From Kofleriaceae bacterium (GTDB taxonomy: Bacteria > Myxococcota_A > Polyangia > Haliangiales > Haliangiaceae), in NCBI GenBank assembly GCA_020633495.1, contig JACKDR010000016.1:124001-188000 (forward strand): a DNA stretch of 64,000 bases, read 5' to 3'. Below are positions 53,405 to 60,654 of this stretch, in pieces (position 1 is the first letter of the stretch; every line of letters starts with the position of its first letter). Made by a program: the position numbers and the translations under genes. The notes beneath the pieces were generated by a model that searched no databases, was not told the DNA's origin, and saw nothing but the letters and a program-made list of their open reading frames with translations.

Positions 53405-53935
53405 CTAGGGGAAGGTGATCCGGCCCGGCTGGTCGACGCCGCTGTGGCACGAGTTGCAGTCACCGTCCCGGAAGTTCTCGATCATCTGGGCGTTGGTCGG
53501 GCACCGGCTGACCGCGGTGATGTACGGCGGCACCAGCTGGGCCTGGGAGTAGAAGTTGCCGTTCTGCTGGGTCGGCAGGTGCAGGACGGTGCCGGCGGCG
53601 TCGATGAGGATCACGGTCGAGCCGGACAGCGGCGTCACGCCGTCGCTCTTGTAGGCGGTGCCGCCGATCGAGAACACCGGCGCGCCGGCGGCCTGGCCGT
53701 TGTGGCACTCGAGGCAGTTCTGGCCCGGGTTGTGGTAGCCGGACCCGACGGACTGGACCTGCGGCACGCAGTCGCCGGGGGCGGCGTCGGGCGGCGTGGC
53801 GTCAGGGGGCAGGGCCGCGTCGACCTGATCCTGGGGGTCCGGCGGGTCCGGCAGCCCGAACGGATCGAGGCAGCCGGCGGCGGCACCGGTGGCGAGCAGG
53901 GTGATGAAGGCGAAGGTCTGGGTCAGGCGCCGCAT
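53405..53935 (-). CDS. Lipoprotein with two CxxCH haem-type motifs
   Basis: The protein is 176 residues from the ATG at 53935 (16 codons into the open frame). The lipoprotein signal is TLLATGAAAGC (Cys22). A Pro/Asp-rich linker follows, then NCLECHNGQ and near the C-terminus DCNSCHSGVDQ: two CxxCH motifs that would attach c-type haem. Between them is a strand-rich domain (TAYKSDGVTPLSGSTVILID, VLHLPTQQNGNFYSQ). It looks like a small surface c-type cytochrome rather than an enzyme. Its convergent neighbour is the tRNA-His on the same strand, so it is probably transcribed from its own promoter in the gap before 54168. Confidence 0.75.
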   Translation of the reverse strand: MRRLTQTFAFITLLATGAAAGCLDPFGLPDPPDPQDQVDAALPPDATPPDAAPGDCVPQVQSVGSGYHNPGQNCLECHNGQAAGAPVFSIGGTAYKSDGVTPLSGSTVILIDAAGTVLHLPTQQNGNFYSQAQLVPPYITAVSRCPTNAQMIENFRDGDCNSCHSGVDQPGRITFP

Positions 53936-54167
53936 GCGGGAGCTCCTGGCAACATACGTTACATCAAGCAGTTGCCGTGCCACCCGCGTCCACCGTGATC
54001 TCGGATCCTTACGCGCGCGTCAGGTGGGGACTCCCGTGGCGAGTGGCACCTCGGTCCCCGGGTCGCGGCCCCACGGCGCGCCCGGCCGAATGCGCGCCCG
54101 ACCGGGTCGGGAATGAGGCCTTCGGCGATATCGTTGCGACGTCCGATGGCCACGGTCGGGAGGTGAC

Positions 54168-55856
54168 ATGCACGATCAGGTGAACCGGGACTGGCAGGTC
54201 CTCCATGGCTACCCGCTCCCGGACGCGGCCCGTCGCGTCCTGGTCGACCCCGCGGGCGAGCTCGCGGCGTACCGGGCCGCCGACTTCCTCGACCGGCGCA
54301 ACGTGGTCGAGGCGGCGATCCAGGCGTCGACCGCCGGCCACCGGCTGGCGCTGTGGGAGCCGTTCGTCAGCGTGCTGCCGTCGCGGTCGCTGGGCAACGG
54401 CGACATCCTGTTCACGTACGTGCCGTCCCCGATCTACGACCCGACCTCGGTCGCGTTGTTGGTGTGGAACCACGAGCGAGATCACTTCGACCGGGCCAGC
54501 GACGACGACCTCGCCGAGGTCGGGCACCCCGGGCCGCCCGGCGATCCGGCCAAGGCGCTGACCTTCGTCGGCCGCGGCGCCTACCTGGTCGAGCTGCTCG
54601 CCCGCGGCCGCTTCGACCTCGGCGCCTACCTCGCGTACGAGCACCTGCCGCTGGCCGACACCGCCGCGTTCCGCGCCAACGTCGCGGCGTCGCCGCCGAC
54701 CGGGGTCTACGCGCTGTGGCACCTGTTCTTCGCCGGCCCCGCCGCGGCGCTGCCGCCGATCCTCGAGGCCGCCCGGCACAGCCCGGCGCGGTGGACCCGC
54801 GACTCGGCGGCGCTGATCGACGAGCTCCTCGCCGGGCGCACCCAGCTCGGGCCGATCGCCGACGTCCAGGCGCTGCGCGCCGAGGTCGCCGCGGTGGCGT
54901 CGGACCCGGCGACGACCGCGCGGGTCGCGGCGGCGCGCTGGCGCGCCCAGGTCGAGCAGCAGCTGGCGCGGGTCGGGCCGGCCACGTTGATCCGCGACGA
55001 CGCGGCCGCGGCGCCGTGCCCGGGCGTCGCGGCGGCGCGCCTCGGCGACCTCGACCTCGAGGTCCTGGAGGCGCGTCCGCACCAGCACCGGCTGGTGCTG
55101 CGCCGCGACGGCCGCGCGCTCGACGCCATGCCGCTGGCCGGCGTCGGCGGCACCCCCGACCACGCGCCCGTCTTCGAGGTCGTGCGGGACGCGCCGGCGC
55201 CGCTGGTCGCGCTGTGGCGTCCGTACGATCCGGCGCGGCCGCAGGTGATGGGCGCGGTGGCGCTGGTCGCGGTCGTCGAGGGCCGGCTGGTCCACGTCTG
55301 CGAGTGGCCGCTCGACGTCCACCACCTCGAGACCCGCGACGGCGCGCTGGTCGCGCGCACCGCGGACGGCGCCGGTTACCGGCTCGCCGGGCTCGACGCC
55401 GTGCGCCCGGCCGCGCCGGCCCCGCCGCGCCTGCCCGGTCGGGTCGCGTCGCCGCCGGCGTCGTCGCCGCCGCCGGAGCTCGACGGTGACCGCCTCGAGC
55501 TGACGCCGACGTCGCTGCAGCTGTGGCGCGGCAAGCGGATGCTGTTCGAGGAGCCGCTGCCCGAGGCCTACGCGATGACGGTGCTCCCGGCGCGCCGCAT
55601 GGTGGCGGTGTACGGCACCAGCTTCGAGCACCGGCCGATCGTCGACGTCCTGTACGTGCGGTCGCTGCAGCGCAAGGTCAAGGCGGGCCAGGGCTGCTGC
55701 AGCTGGGTGAGCCTGGCGGTCGACGGCTGCGACGTCCAGCTCGCGAGCACCGACGACCGCCTCTACGTCCACGACGGCCGCGACTGGATCGAGATCGACG
55801 ACGAGCCCCTGACCTCGGTGCCGAGCTGGATCCGCAACCGCGGCTGGGTGAGCTGA
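54168..55856 (+). CDS. Hypothetical protein (562 aa)
   Basis: The protein is 562 residues with GGAGG just before the ATG at 54168. No signal peptide or membrane helix is visible, so it should be cytoplasmic. The N-terminal half is mixed (ALWEPFVSVLPSRSLGNGD, VALLVWNHERDHFDRASDDDL); the middle is helical (AALIDELLAGRTQLGPIADVQALRAEVAAVA); the C-terminal half is strand-rich with short repeats (VALWRPYDPARPQ, HDGRDWIEIDDEPL). I do not recognise the family. The next gene starts 28 bases after its stop, so the two are probably co-transcribed. Confidence 0.7.
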   Translation: MHDQVNRDWQVLHGYPLPDAARRVLVDPAGELAAYRAADFLDRRNVVEAAIQASTAGHRLALWEPFVSVLPSRSLGNGDILFTYVPSPIYDPTSVALLVWNHERDHFDRASDDDLAEVGHPGPPGDPAKALTFVGRGAYLVELLARGRFDLGAYLAYEHLPLADTAAFRANVAASPPTGVYALWHLFFAGPAAALPPILEAARHSPARWTRDSAALIDELLAGRTQLGPIADVQALRAEVAAVASDPATTARVAAARWRAQVEQQLARVGPATLIRDDAAAAPCPGVAAARLGDLDLEVLEARPHQHRLVLRRDGRALDAMPLAGVGGTPDHAPVFEVVRDAPAPLVALWRPYDPARPQVMGAVALVAVVEGRLVHVCEWPLDVHHLETRDGALVARTADGAGYRLAGLDAVRPAAPAPPRLPGRVASPPASSPPPELDGDRLELTPTSLQLWRGKRMLFEEPLPEAYAMTVLPARRMVAVYGTSFEHRPIVDVLYVRSLQRKVKAGQGCCSWVSLAVDGCDVQLASTDDRLYVHDGRDWIEIDDEPLTSVPSWIRNRGWVS

Positions 55857-55884
55857 GCGGGACGTGGAGACCGGCGAGCGGGTG

Positions 55885-57225
55885 ATGGACGCCGATCGCG
55901 ACCTCGAGCTGCCGGCGACCTGGTTCGGCGATCCGCGGCGCGCGCGGCGCCGCCTGATCATCACGGCCGCGCTGGTCGCCGCGATCGCCGTCAACGTCGG
56001 GCTGCTCGCCTACGGGCTGTGGGGCGGCGGCGGCGGCGCTGGCGAGGTCGCGTCGAGCCCCAGCGGCGACGGCGCCGCGGCCGGCGCCGAGCCCGGCGCG
56101 ATCGCGGTCGCGCCGGCCGACGCCGCGGTCGCGCCCGACGCGCCGCCGCGCCCGGCCGGCTACGATCCGGCGGCGCCGCCGCCGTCCGACCTGGTCCGCT
56201 CGGCCACGCTCGGCGAGGTCAAGCGCAACCGCTGGGTCCACTTCGGCGCCGGCTACTGGCGGCTGTGGGGCGGCGCGCTCGCCGGCTCGCAGCCCAAGTC
56301 GGTCACGGTCGCCGCCTCGGGGGCGGTCTACGTCACCAACACCGGCTACCACGATCGCGACAACGTCGACCGCTGGGATCCGGTGACGCTCGAGGTCGCC
56401 GCCACCGCCCAGTTCAAGGGCAACGCGGTCGAGCAGGTGCTGTCGCCCGACCAGCACACGCTCTACGTCTCGAACTTCTACCACCAGGAGGTGCTGGCCC
56501 TCGACGCCGACACCCTCGCGGTGACGCGCCGCTTCCACGTCGGCAAGGTGCCCAAGCACATGGCGATCTCCGCCGACGGCCGCACGCTCTACGCGTCCAA
56601 CTGGGACAGCGGCTCGACGACGATCATCGACATCGCGACCGGTGACGCCCAGGACATCGCGGTCGGACGCGAGCCGCGCGGCACCGCCGCCAGCGCCGAC
56701 GGCACCCGCCTCTACGTCGTCAACTTCGACTCCGACACGATCTCGGTGATCGATCTCGCGACCCGCCGCGTGGTCAAGACGCTGGGCAAGGTCGGCTGCG
56801 ACGCGCCCCGCCACGCGGTCGTGACCCGTGACGACCGCTGGGTCCTGGTGACCTGCTACCACGGGCGCAACGTCGTCGTGATCGACCGCCAGACCGACGA
56901 GGTCGTCCGCTCGATCACCGTCGGCCAGGGGCCCAAGACGATCGACGTGTCGTGGGACGGCGCGTTCGCCTACACCGCCGACTACACCGCCCACTCGATG
57001 TCGATCATCGATCTGGCGACCTGGACCGCGAAGCGGGTGCCGCTGCCGATCTGGCGCGCCTCGGGCCTGGCGGTCTCGCACGACGATCGCCGCATCTACG
57101 TCACCGGCTGGGACTCCCGCAGCCTGGTCGTGGTCCAGCGCTGGCTGCCTGGCGATCCGATCGGCGCGGTCAGCCCGCGGCAGCCCACCGGCGCCTGCCT
57201 GCGCACCAACGGCGACGGCTGCTGA
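55885..57225 (+). CDS. YVTN-type beta-propeller protein, membrane-anchored
   Basis: The protein is 446 residues from the ATG at 55885 (a GTG seven codons earlier is possible). One membrane helix lies at about 24-45 (LIITAALVAAIAVNVGLLAYG), followed by an Ala/Pro linker. From about 125 the sequence consists of YVTN/YncE-like blades with the typical ends: VYVTNTGYHDRDNV, LYVSNFYHQEVLALD, LYASNWDSGSTTIIDI, LYVVNFDSDTISVIDLA, and AYTADYTAHSMSIIDLATW. The protein should be periplasmic. Such propellers are thought to bind surface or electron-transfer partners, but no specific role can be given. It follows the 562-residue protein in the same orientation. Confidence 0.82.
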   Translation: MDADRDLELPATWFGDPRRARRRLIITAALVAAIAVNVGLLAYGLWGGGGGAGEVASSPSGDGAAAGAEPGAIAVAPADAAVAPDAPPRPAGYDPAAPPPSDLVRSATLGEVKRNRWVHFGAGYWRLWGGALAGSQPKSVTVAASGAVYVTNTGYHDRDNVDRWDPVTLEVAATAQFKGNAVEQVLSPDQHTLYVSNFYHQEVLALDADTLAVTRRFHVGKVPKHMAISADGRTLYASNWDSGSTTIIDIATGDAQDIAVGREPRGTAASADGTRLYVVNFDSDTISVIDLATRRVVKTLGKVGCDAPRHAVVTRDDRWVLVTCYHGRNVVVIDRQTDEVVRSITVGQGPKTIDVSWDGAFAYTADYTAHSMSIIDLATWTAKRVPLPIWRASGLAVSHDDRRIYVTGWDSRSLVVVQRWLPGDPIGAVSPRQPTGACLRTNGDGC

Positions 57226-57281
57226 GCCGCGACGCCGGCGATCGGCGCTGCGGCGGGCGCGTCGGCGGCGACGGGGGTACC

Positions 57282-58697
57282 ATGGTCGGCATGGAGGAGA
57301 TCAGCCTCTGGCAGCAGGTGTGTCGGCAGTTCGATCGGGCGGCGGCGCACACCAAGCACGCGCCCGGCATCCTGGCCCAGATCCGGGCGTGCAACCACGT
57401 CTACCGCATCGCCTTCCCGCTGCGCCGCGACGACGGCTCGGTGCAGGTGATCCACGGCTGGCGCGCCGAGCACAGCCACCACAAGCTGCCGACCAAGGGC
57501 GGCATCCGCTACAGCATGGTGGTCAGCGAGGACGAGGTCATGGGCCTCGCCGCGCTGATGACCTACAAGTGCGCGATCGTCGACGTCCCGTTCGGCGGCG
57601 CCAAGGGCGGCATCAAGATCTCGGTCAAGGACTACTCGACCGGCGAGCTCGAGCGCATCACCCGCCGCTACACCACCGAGCTGATGCACAAGCAGTTCAT
57701 CGGCCCCGGCATCGACGTGCCGGCGCCCGACTACGGCACCGGCGCGCGCGAGATGGCGTGGATCGCCGACACCTACCAGGCGATCTCGACCGACAAGCTC
57801 GAGGCCCTGGCCTGCGTCACCGGCAAGCCGGTCGGGCAGGGCGGCATCCGCGGCCGCAAGGAGGCCACCGGCCGCGGCGTCTACCTCGGCATCCGCGAGG
57901 CGGTCAACGTCGTCGAGGACATGACGCCGCTGGGGCTGAGCGCCGGCCTCGGCGGCAAGCGCGTCGTCGTCCAGGGCCTCGGCAACGTCGGCTACCACGC
58001 CGCCAAGTTCCTGCAGGAGGGCGGCGCGGTGATCGTCGGCCTCGCCGAGTACGAGGGCGCGATCGCCAGCGACGCCGGCCTCGATCTCGAGGCCGTGATG
58101 GCCCACCGCGCCGCCACCGGCTCGCTGCTCGGCTTCCCGGGCGCGCGCGACCTGCCGGATCGGCGCGCCGCGCTCGAGCTCGACTGCGACGTCCTGGTGC
58201 CGGCCGCGCTCGAGAACGTCATCACCGCGGAGAACGCGCCGCGCATCCGCGCCAAGATCATCGCCGAGGCCGCCAACGGCCCGGTGACCTCCGACGCCGA
58301 CAACATGCTGCTCGACCGCGGCGTCCTGGTGCTGCCCGACATCTACCTCAACGCCGGCGGCGTCACGGTGTCGTACTTCGAGTGGCTCAAGAACCTGTCG
58401 CACGTCCGGTTCGGCCGCATGGACAAGCGCCGCGACCAGCACATCTTCGGCGAGCTGGTCGGCGCGCTGCAGCGCCTGACCGGGATGCGGCTGCGTCACG
58501 ACGAGGTCGTCGACATCACGCGCGGGCCCGACGAGGAAGACCTGGTCAACTCCGGCCTCGAGGACACGATGGTCATGGCCTACCAGGAGATCCGGACCAT
58601 CGCGAAGCGCGACAAGGTCGACCTGCGGACGGCGTCGCTGATCTCGGCGATCGACAAGATCGCGCGGACCTACAGCGAGCTGGGCATCTTCCCGTAG
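57282..58697 (+). CDS. Glu/Leu/Phe/Val dehydrogenase (glutamate dehydrogenase type)
   Basis: The protein is 471 residues from ATG 57282; ATG 57291 is nearly as good. The family hallmarks are present: substrate loop HKLPTKGGIRYS, catalytic Lys96 in YKCAIVDVPFGGAKGGIK, active-site PAPDYGTGAREMAWIAD (the P-x-D-x-G-T/N motif), and the dinucleotide motif VVVQGLGNVGYHAAKF. The middle and end (VLVPAALENVITAENA, ILNAGGV-type EAANGPVT and YLNAGGVTVSYFEWLKN) are canonical. The reaction is reversible oxidative deamination of glutamate. The 2-oxoglutarate-linked nitrogen step is thus encoded here, apparently alone. NAD versus NADP preference is not decidable by eye. Confidence 0.92.
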   Translation: MVGMEEISLWQQVCRQFDRAAAHTKHAPGILAQIRACNHVYRIAFPLRRDDGSVQVIHGWRAEHSHHKLPTKGGIRYSMVVSEDEVMGLAALMTYKCAIVDVPFGGAKGGIKISVKDYSTGELERITRRYTTELMHKQFIGPGIDVPAPDYGTGAREMAWIADTYQAISTDKLEALACVTGKPVGQGGIRGRKEATGRGVYLGIREAVNVVEDMTPLGLSAGLGGKRVVVQGLGNVGYHAAKFLQEGGAVIVGLAEYEGAIASDAGLDLEAVMAHRAATGSLLGFPGARDLPDRRAALELDCDVLVPAALENVITAENAPRIRAKIIAEAANGPVTSDADNMLLDRGVLVLPDIYLNAGGVTVSYFEWLKNLSHVRFGRMDKRRDQHIFGELVGALQRLTGMRLRHDEVVDITRGPDEEDLVNSGLEDTMVMAYQEIRTIAKRDKVDLRTASLISAIDKIARTYSELGIFP

Positions 58698-58753
58698 CGG
58701 CGCACGGCGACGCGCGGGTGTGACGGTCGCGATCGCGGCGTGCGAGAAATCCG

Positions 58754-58782
58754 TTGACGACGTCGATGGCGGTTGCTAGTGA
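58754..58782 (+). promoter_or_regulatory. Possible sigma-70 promoter for the tRNA array
   Basis: TTGACG at 58754-58759 and TAGTGA at 58777-58782 are separated by exactly 17 bases. The -35 is close to consensus; the -10 is weak. It is one of the few AT-richer spots in the gap and points toward the array that begins at 59143. Position supports a stable-RNA promoter, but the hairpin at 59055 lies between. Confidence 0.4.
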
Positions 58783-59054
58783 AGGAGGGCCTCGCGATCG
58801 ACTCCGGTCGCGCGGCGGACGCGGCGGGCGCCGCCGGCACCACGCCGACCCACCCGTGACGTTCCCGGCCCGACGCGCCTGAATGGATCGTCCGGCCGCC
58901 TCGTCCGTCTCAGCCCTCGAGCACGACCATGACCACCACCCAGCGAAATCATCCGCATCGCGAACCGACCGTCGTCCGCAGGACGCACGATCGGCAGGTG
59001 GCACGCGCGTAGACGCCCACGGATCCTCGACGGATCCCGACGACGTTCGCGACG

Positions 59055-59077
59055 AGAGCCACCTCACGGGTGGCTCT
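59055..59077 (+). terminator. Hairpin upstream of the tRNA array
   Basis: AGAGCCACC, loop TCACG, GGTGGCTCT: a 9-bp perfect stem followed by TCTGG, so the T-run is poor. It could be an attenuator or processing signal for the tRNA transcript, or the terminator of a small RNA starting at the promoter near 58754. Seen directly; function inferred. Confidence 0.4.
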
Positions 59078-59142
59078 TCTGGTTCCGGAGCTCCTCGCGC
59101 CCCCGGTGCGCCCGCCGCTCGCCGCGGCGAGGTGCGCCTCGA

Positions 59143-59213
59143 TCCGGACTCGTCCAGCGGCAGGACACGCGGCTCTGACCCGCGAGAGCCAGGTTCGAAT
59201 CCTGGGTCCGGTG
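59143..59213 (+). tRNA. tRNA-Gln (anticodon CTG)
   Basis: The cloverleaf is TCCGGAC/GTCCGGT with an unpaired T1-T72 as often tolerated in glutamine tRNAs, D stem GTCC/GGAC, anticodon stem CGCGG/CCGCG with loop CTCTGAC (anticodon CTG), T arm CCAGG-TTCGAAT-CCTGG, discriminator G. CCA is not encoded (CCC follows). T8, U33 and the T loop are normal. Confidence 0.85.
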
Positions 59214-59268
59214 CCCACGGCTCTGTGACAACTCGATCGATCGCACGCGCGAGCTGACGCGTGTGCAT

Positions 59269-59342
59269 GCTTCGCGCGGCCTCCCGGGGAGGCGCTCGCC
59301 TTGTAAGCGAGAAGGGCGGTTCGACTCCGACGCGGAGCTCCA
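59269..59342 (+). tRNA. tRNA-Thr (anticodon TGT), with unusual base 8
   Basis: The acceptor GCTTCGC/GCGGAGC pairs with one G-U pair. The anticodon arm is CTCGC-CTTGTAA-GCGAG, giving TGT. CCA is encoded at 59340-59342. Departures: position 8 is G instead of the near-invariant T, the D stem has only three clear pairs (GCC/GGC), and the T stem has a G-A mismatch. It may be functional but imperfect. Confidence 0.7.
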
Positions 59343-59343
59343 C

Positions 59344-59415
59344 GAGGCCGTAGCTCAGCGGCAGAGCGGCTGCTTGTTAAGCAGATGCGCGCAGGTTCGA
59401 TCCCTGCCGGCCTCG
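59344..59415 (+). tRNA. tRNA-Asn (anticodon GTT)
   Basis: Acceptor GAGGCCG/CGGCCTC is fully paired, T8A9 present, D stem GCTC/GAGC, anticodon stem GCTGC/GCAGA (outer pair mismatched) with loop TTGTTAA, anticodon GTT, T arm GCAGG-TTCGATC-CCTGC, discriminator G as in E. coli tRNA-Asn. The end is followed by CCG, so CCA is not encoded. It begins one base after the tRNA-Thr CCA. Confidence 0.85.
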
Positions 59416-59486
59416 CCGCACCGCCCGTCGGTGCGCGCGCGTCGCGTGTGAGCGTGGGTGTCGTCGGCGCACGGGCGCCGATTCTC

Positions 59487-59561
59487 GTCGCTGTAGCACA
59501 ACGGTCAGTGCAACGGTTTCTCGAACCGGAGATCGGGGTTCGATTCCCCGCAGCGATACCA
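59487..59561 (+). tRNA. tRNA-Glu (anticodon CTC)
   Basis: Acceptor GTCGCTG/CAGCGAT (one G-T pair), T8A9, D stem GCAC/GTGC, anticodon arm ACGGT-TTCTCGA-ACCGG with anticodon CTC, T arm CGGGG-TTCGATT-CCCCG, discriminator A and an encoded CCA (59559-59561). The outermost anticodon-stem pair is mismatched. Otherwise canonical. Confidence 0.8.
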
Positions 59562-59585
59562 GACGTCCGGAAGCCGGACGTCCCT

Positions 59586-59657
59586 GCCACCGTCCTCCTG
59601 GATGGAGGCTCGGGGTGGCGAACCCCGATGCGGGAGGTTCGATCCCTTCCGGTGGCG
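59586..59657 (+). tRNA. tRNA-like gene, apparent anticodon GCG, no U33
   Basis: Acceptor GCCACCG/CGGTGGC is perfect, T8C9 present, T arm GGAGG-TTCGATC-CCTTC is good. The anticodon arm CGGGG-TGGCGAA-CCCCG gives loop TGGCGAA, so position 33 is G in place of T, and the triplet at 34-36 is GCG (would read the Arg codon CGC). The D loop is only five bases (TGGAT), and three bases precede the anticodon stem. I cannot say whether it is charged; it may be a degenerate or atypical tRNA. Confidence 0.5.
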
Positions 59658-59670
59658 CGCGTCGGTCATG

Positions 59671-59743
59671 GCGATCCTGGTGTAACGGTCCGCACAGGAG
59701 TCTGTGAAACTTCAGGTCCAGGGTTCGAGTCCCGGGGATCGCC
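59671..59743 (+). tRNA. tRNA-His (anticodon GTG), second copy
   Basis: Acceptor GCGATCC/GGATCGC, T8, D stem GTGT/GCAC, anticodon arm GGAGT-CTGTGAA-ACTTC with anticodon GTG, T arm CAGGG-TTCGAGT-CCCGG (one A-G mismatch). Discriminator C73 and a preceding G (59670) give the G-1:C73 pair of tRNA-His. It differs strongly in sequence from the tRNA-His at 53258-53330, so it is not a recent duplicate. CCA is not encoded. Confidence 0.8.
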
Positions 59744-59748
59744 CTCGC

Positions 59749-59814
<66 letters not shown>

Positions 59815-59821
59815 GGTTCAC

Positions 59822-59946
59822 GGGGCACGTAGCTCAGCGGGAGAGCTCTTGCCGTCTCCGCCACCGCATCCGCTCGTCGGGTCGATAGGGGATGGTTACC
59901 GGACTATCAATCCAGAGGTCGCCGGTTCGAATCCGGCCGTGCTCCA
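59822..59946 (+). pseudogene. Composite tRNA-like sequence with about 50 extra bases
   Basis: The 5' part GGGGCACG-TA-GCTC-AGCGGGA-GAGC is a normal acceptor and D arm. The 3' part CCGGA-CTATCAA-TCCAG plus T arm GCCGG-TTCGAAT-CCGGC plus CGTGCTCC is a normal 3' half. The outer ends pair over eight bases (GGGGCACG/CGTGCTCC, one G-T), so they belong to one molecule, yet they are about 124 bases apart instead of about 75. The extra sequence lies between D arm and anticodon arm. It is either a tRNA interrupted by an insertion or a fusion of two tRNA genes. Confidence 0.45.
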
Positions 59947-59949
59947 CTT

Positions 59950-60024
59950 CGAGGCGTAGCTCAGCAGCAGAGCGTGCGGCCGACCTCCGCAAGGACGCTG
60001 GTGCGACCCCAGCCGCCTCGACCA
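59950..60024 (+). tRNA. tRNA-Val (anticodon GAC), with C33 and altered T loop
   Basis: Acceptor CGAGGCG/CGCCTCG is perfect, T8A9, D stem GCTC/GAGC, anticodon arm TGCGG-CCGACCT-CCGCA with anticodon GAC, T stem GCTGG/CCAGC, discriminator A, encoded CCA (60022-60024). Two near-invariant bases differ: C33 instead of U33, and the T loop reads TGCGACC instead of TTCGACC. Possibly not a normal translational tRNA. Confidence 0.7.
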
Positions 60025-60148
60025 CGACCGCGACGTCACCGCGGTGGCGCCGCGCTCGTCAACGCGCTGGCGCCGGCGCGCGCGACCGCGTGGTTTGCGG
60101 CACCTGCGGCACGCCACGGCGGGCCCACGAGTTGCACCACCACGACGC

Positions 60149-60517
60149 GTGCATGTCGACCGCCGCAGCGCGATCCGCGCGCCCTGCGACCTCGCCGCCG
60201 AGTGGCGTCGTCGCCCCCGGTCGTTGACCGCGCGGGTCCGCGATCTGACCTGCGACGGGTTGTTCCTGGGCCTGCCCGCCGTGGTGCCCCTGGGCCAGAT
60301 CATGGATCTGGTGGTCGCGCTGCCCACCGGCCCGGTCGAGCTCCTCGGCGTCAGCCGGTTCTGCGGGCGCACCCGCATGGGCCGGGGCATCGGCATTGCG
60401 ATCCACGCGATCGCGCCCGACCATCGTGCCCGATGGGACGCCCACTATCAGGTCGCGCTCGAGGAGATGCTGCGCCGCATGCCGGACCCGGTGCAGCGGA
60501 TCCTGCGCCGCCGCTAG
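60149..60517 (+). CDS. PilZ domain protein
   Basis: The protein is 122 residues from a GTG at 60149; the frame is open further upstream but is Arg-rich there and runs into the tRNA array. The c-di-GMP motifs are RRSAIR (RxxxR) and RDLTCDGLFLGLP (D-x-T-x-x-G), followed by barrel strands (MDLVVALPTGPVELLGVSRFCG) and a C-terminal helix (HYQVALEEMLRRMP). A second PilZ protein is encoded at 12464. Target unknown. The start is uncertain because no ribosome site stands out. Confidence 0.7.
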   Translation: MHVDRRSAIRAPCDLAAEWRRRPRSLTARVRDLTCDGLFLGLPAVVPLGQIMDLVVALPTGPVELLGVSRFCGRTRMGRGIGIAIHAIAPDHRARWDAHYQVALEEMLRRMPDPVQRILRRR

Positions 60518-60654
60518 CGGCGCCGCGTCCGCGCGTTGACACCCGCGAGGCCGGCGGATGTGGCGCTGTCGCAACGGCGCGCCCCGGTCGTCCGCGCAAC
60601 CACACGTCACTGCAGGTGGCAGGCGCGGGCACACCGCTTGCTGAGGGTCGCGGC

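Larger units (their letters stand above)
58698..59142 (+). other. Gap before the tRNA array; promoter and hairpin only
   Basis: About 445 bases without a credible gene; reading frames here are short and low-complexity. The region contains a sigma-70-like promoter (58754-58782) and a hairpin (59055-59077), described separately. No tRNA can be folded upstream of 59143. I see no repeats or attachment site. Confidence 0.5.

Noticed and set aside
59974..60148. Extension of the PilZ gene or another gene upstream through the tRNA-Val
   Set aside because: The open frames overlap a folded tRNA and are Arg/Pro/Thr-rich; the PilZ domain itself begins after GTG 60149.
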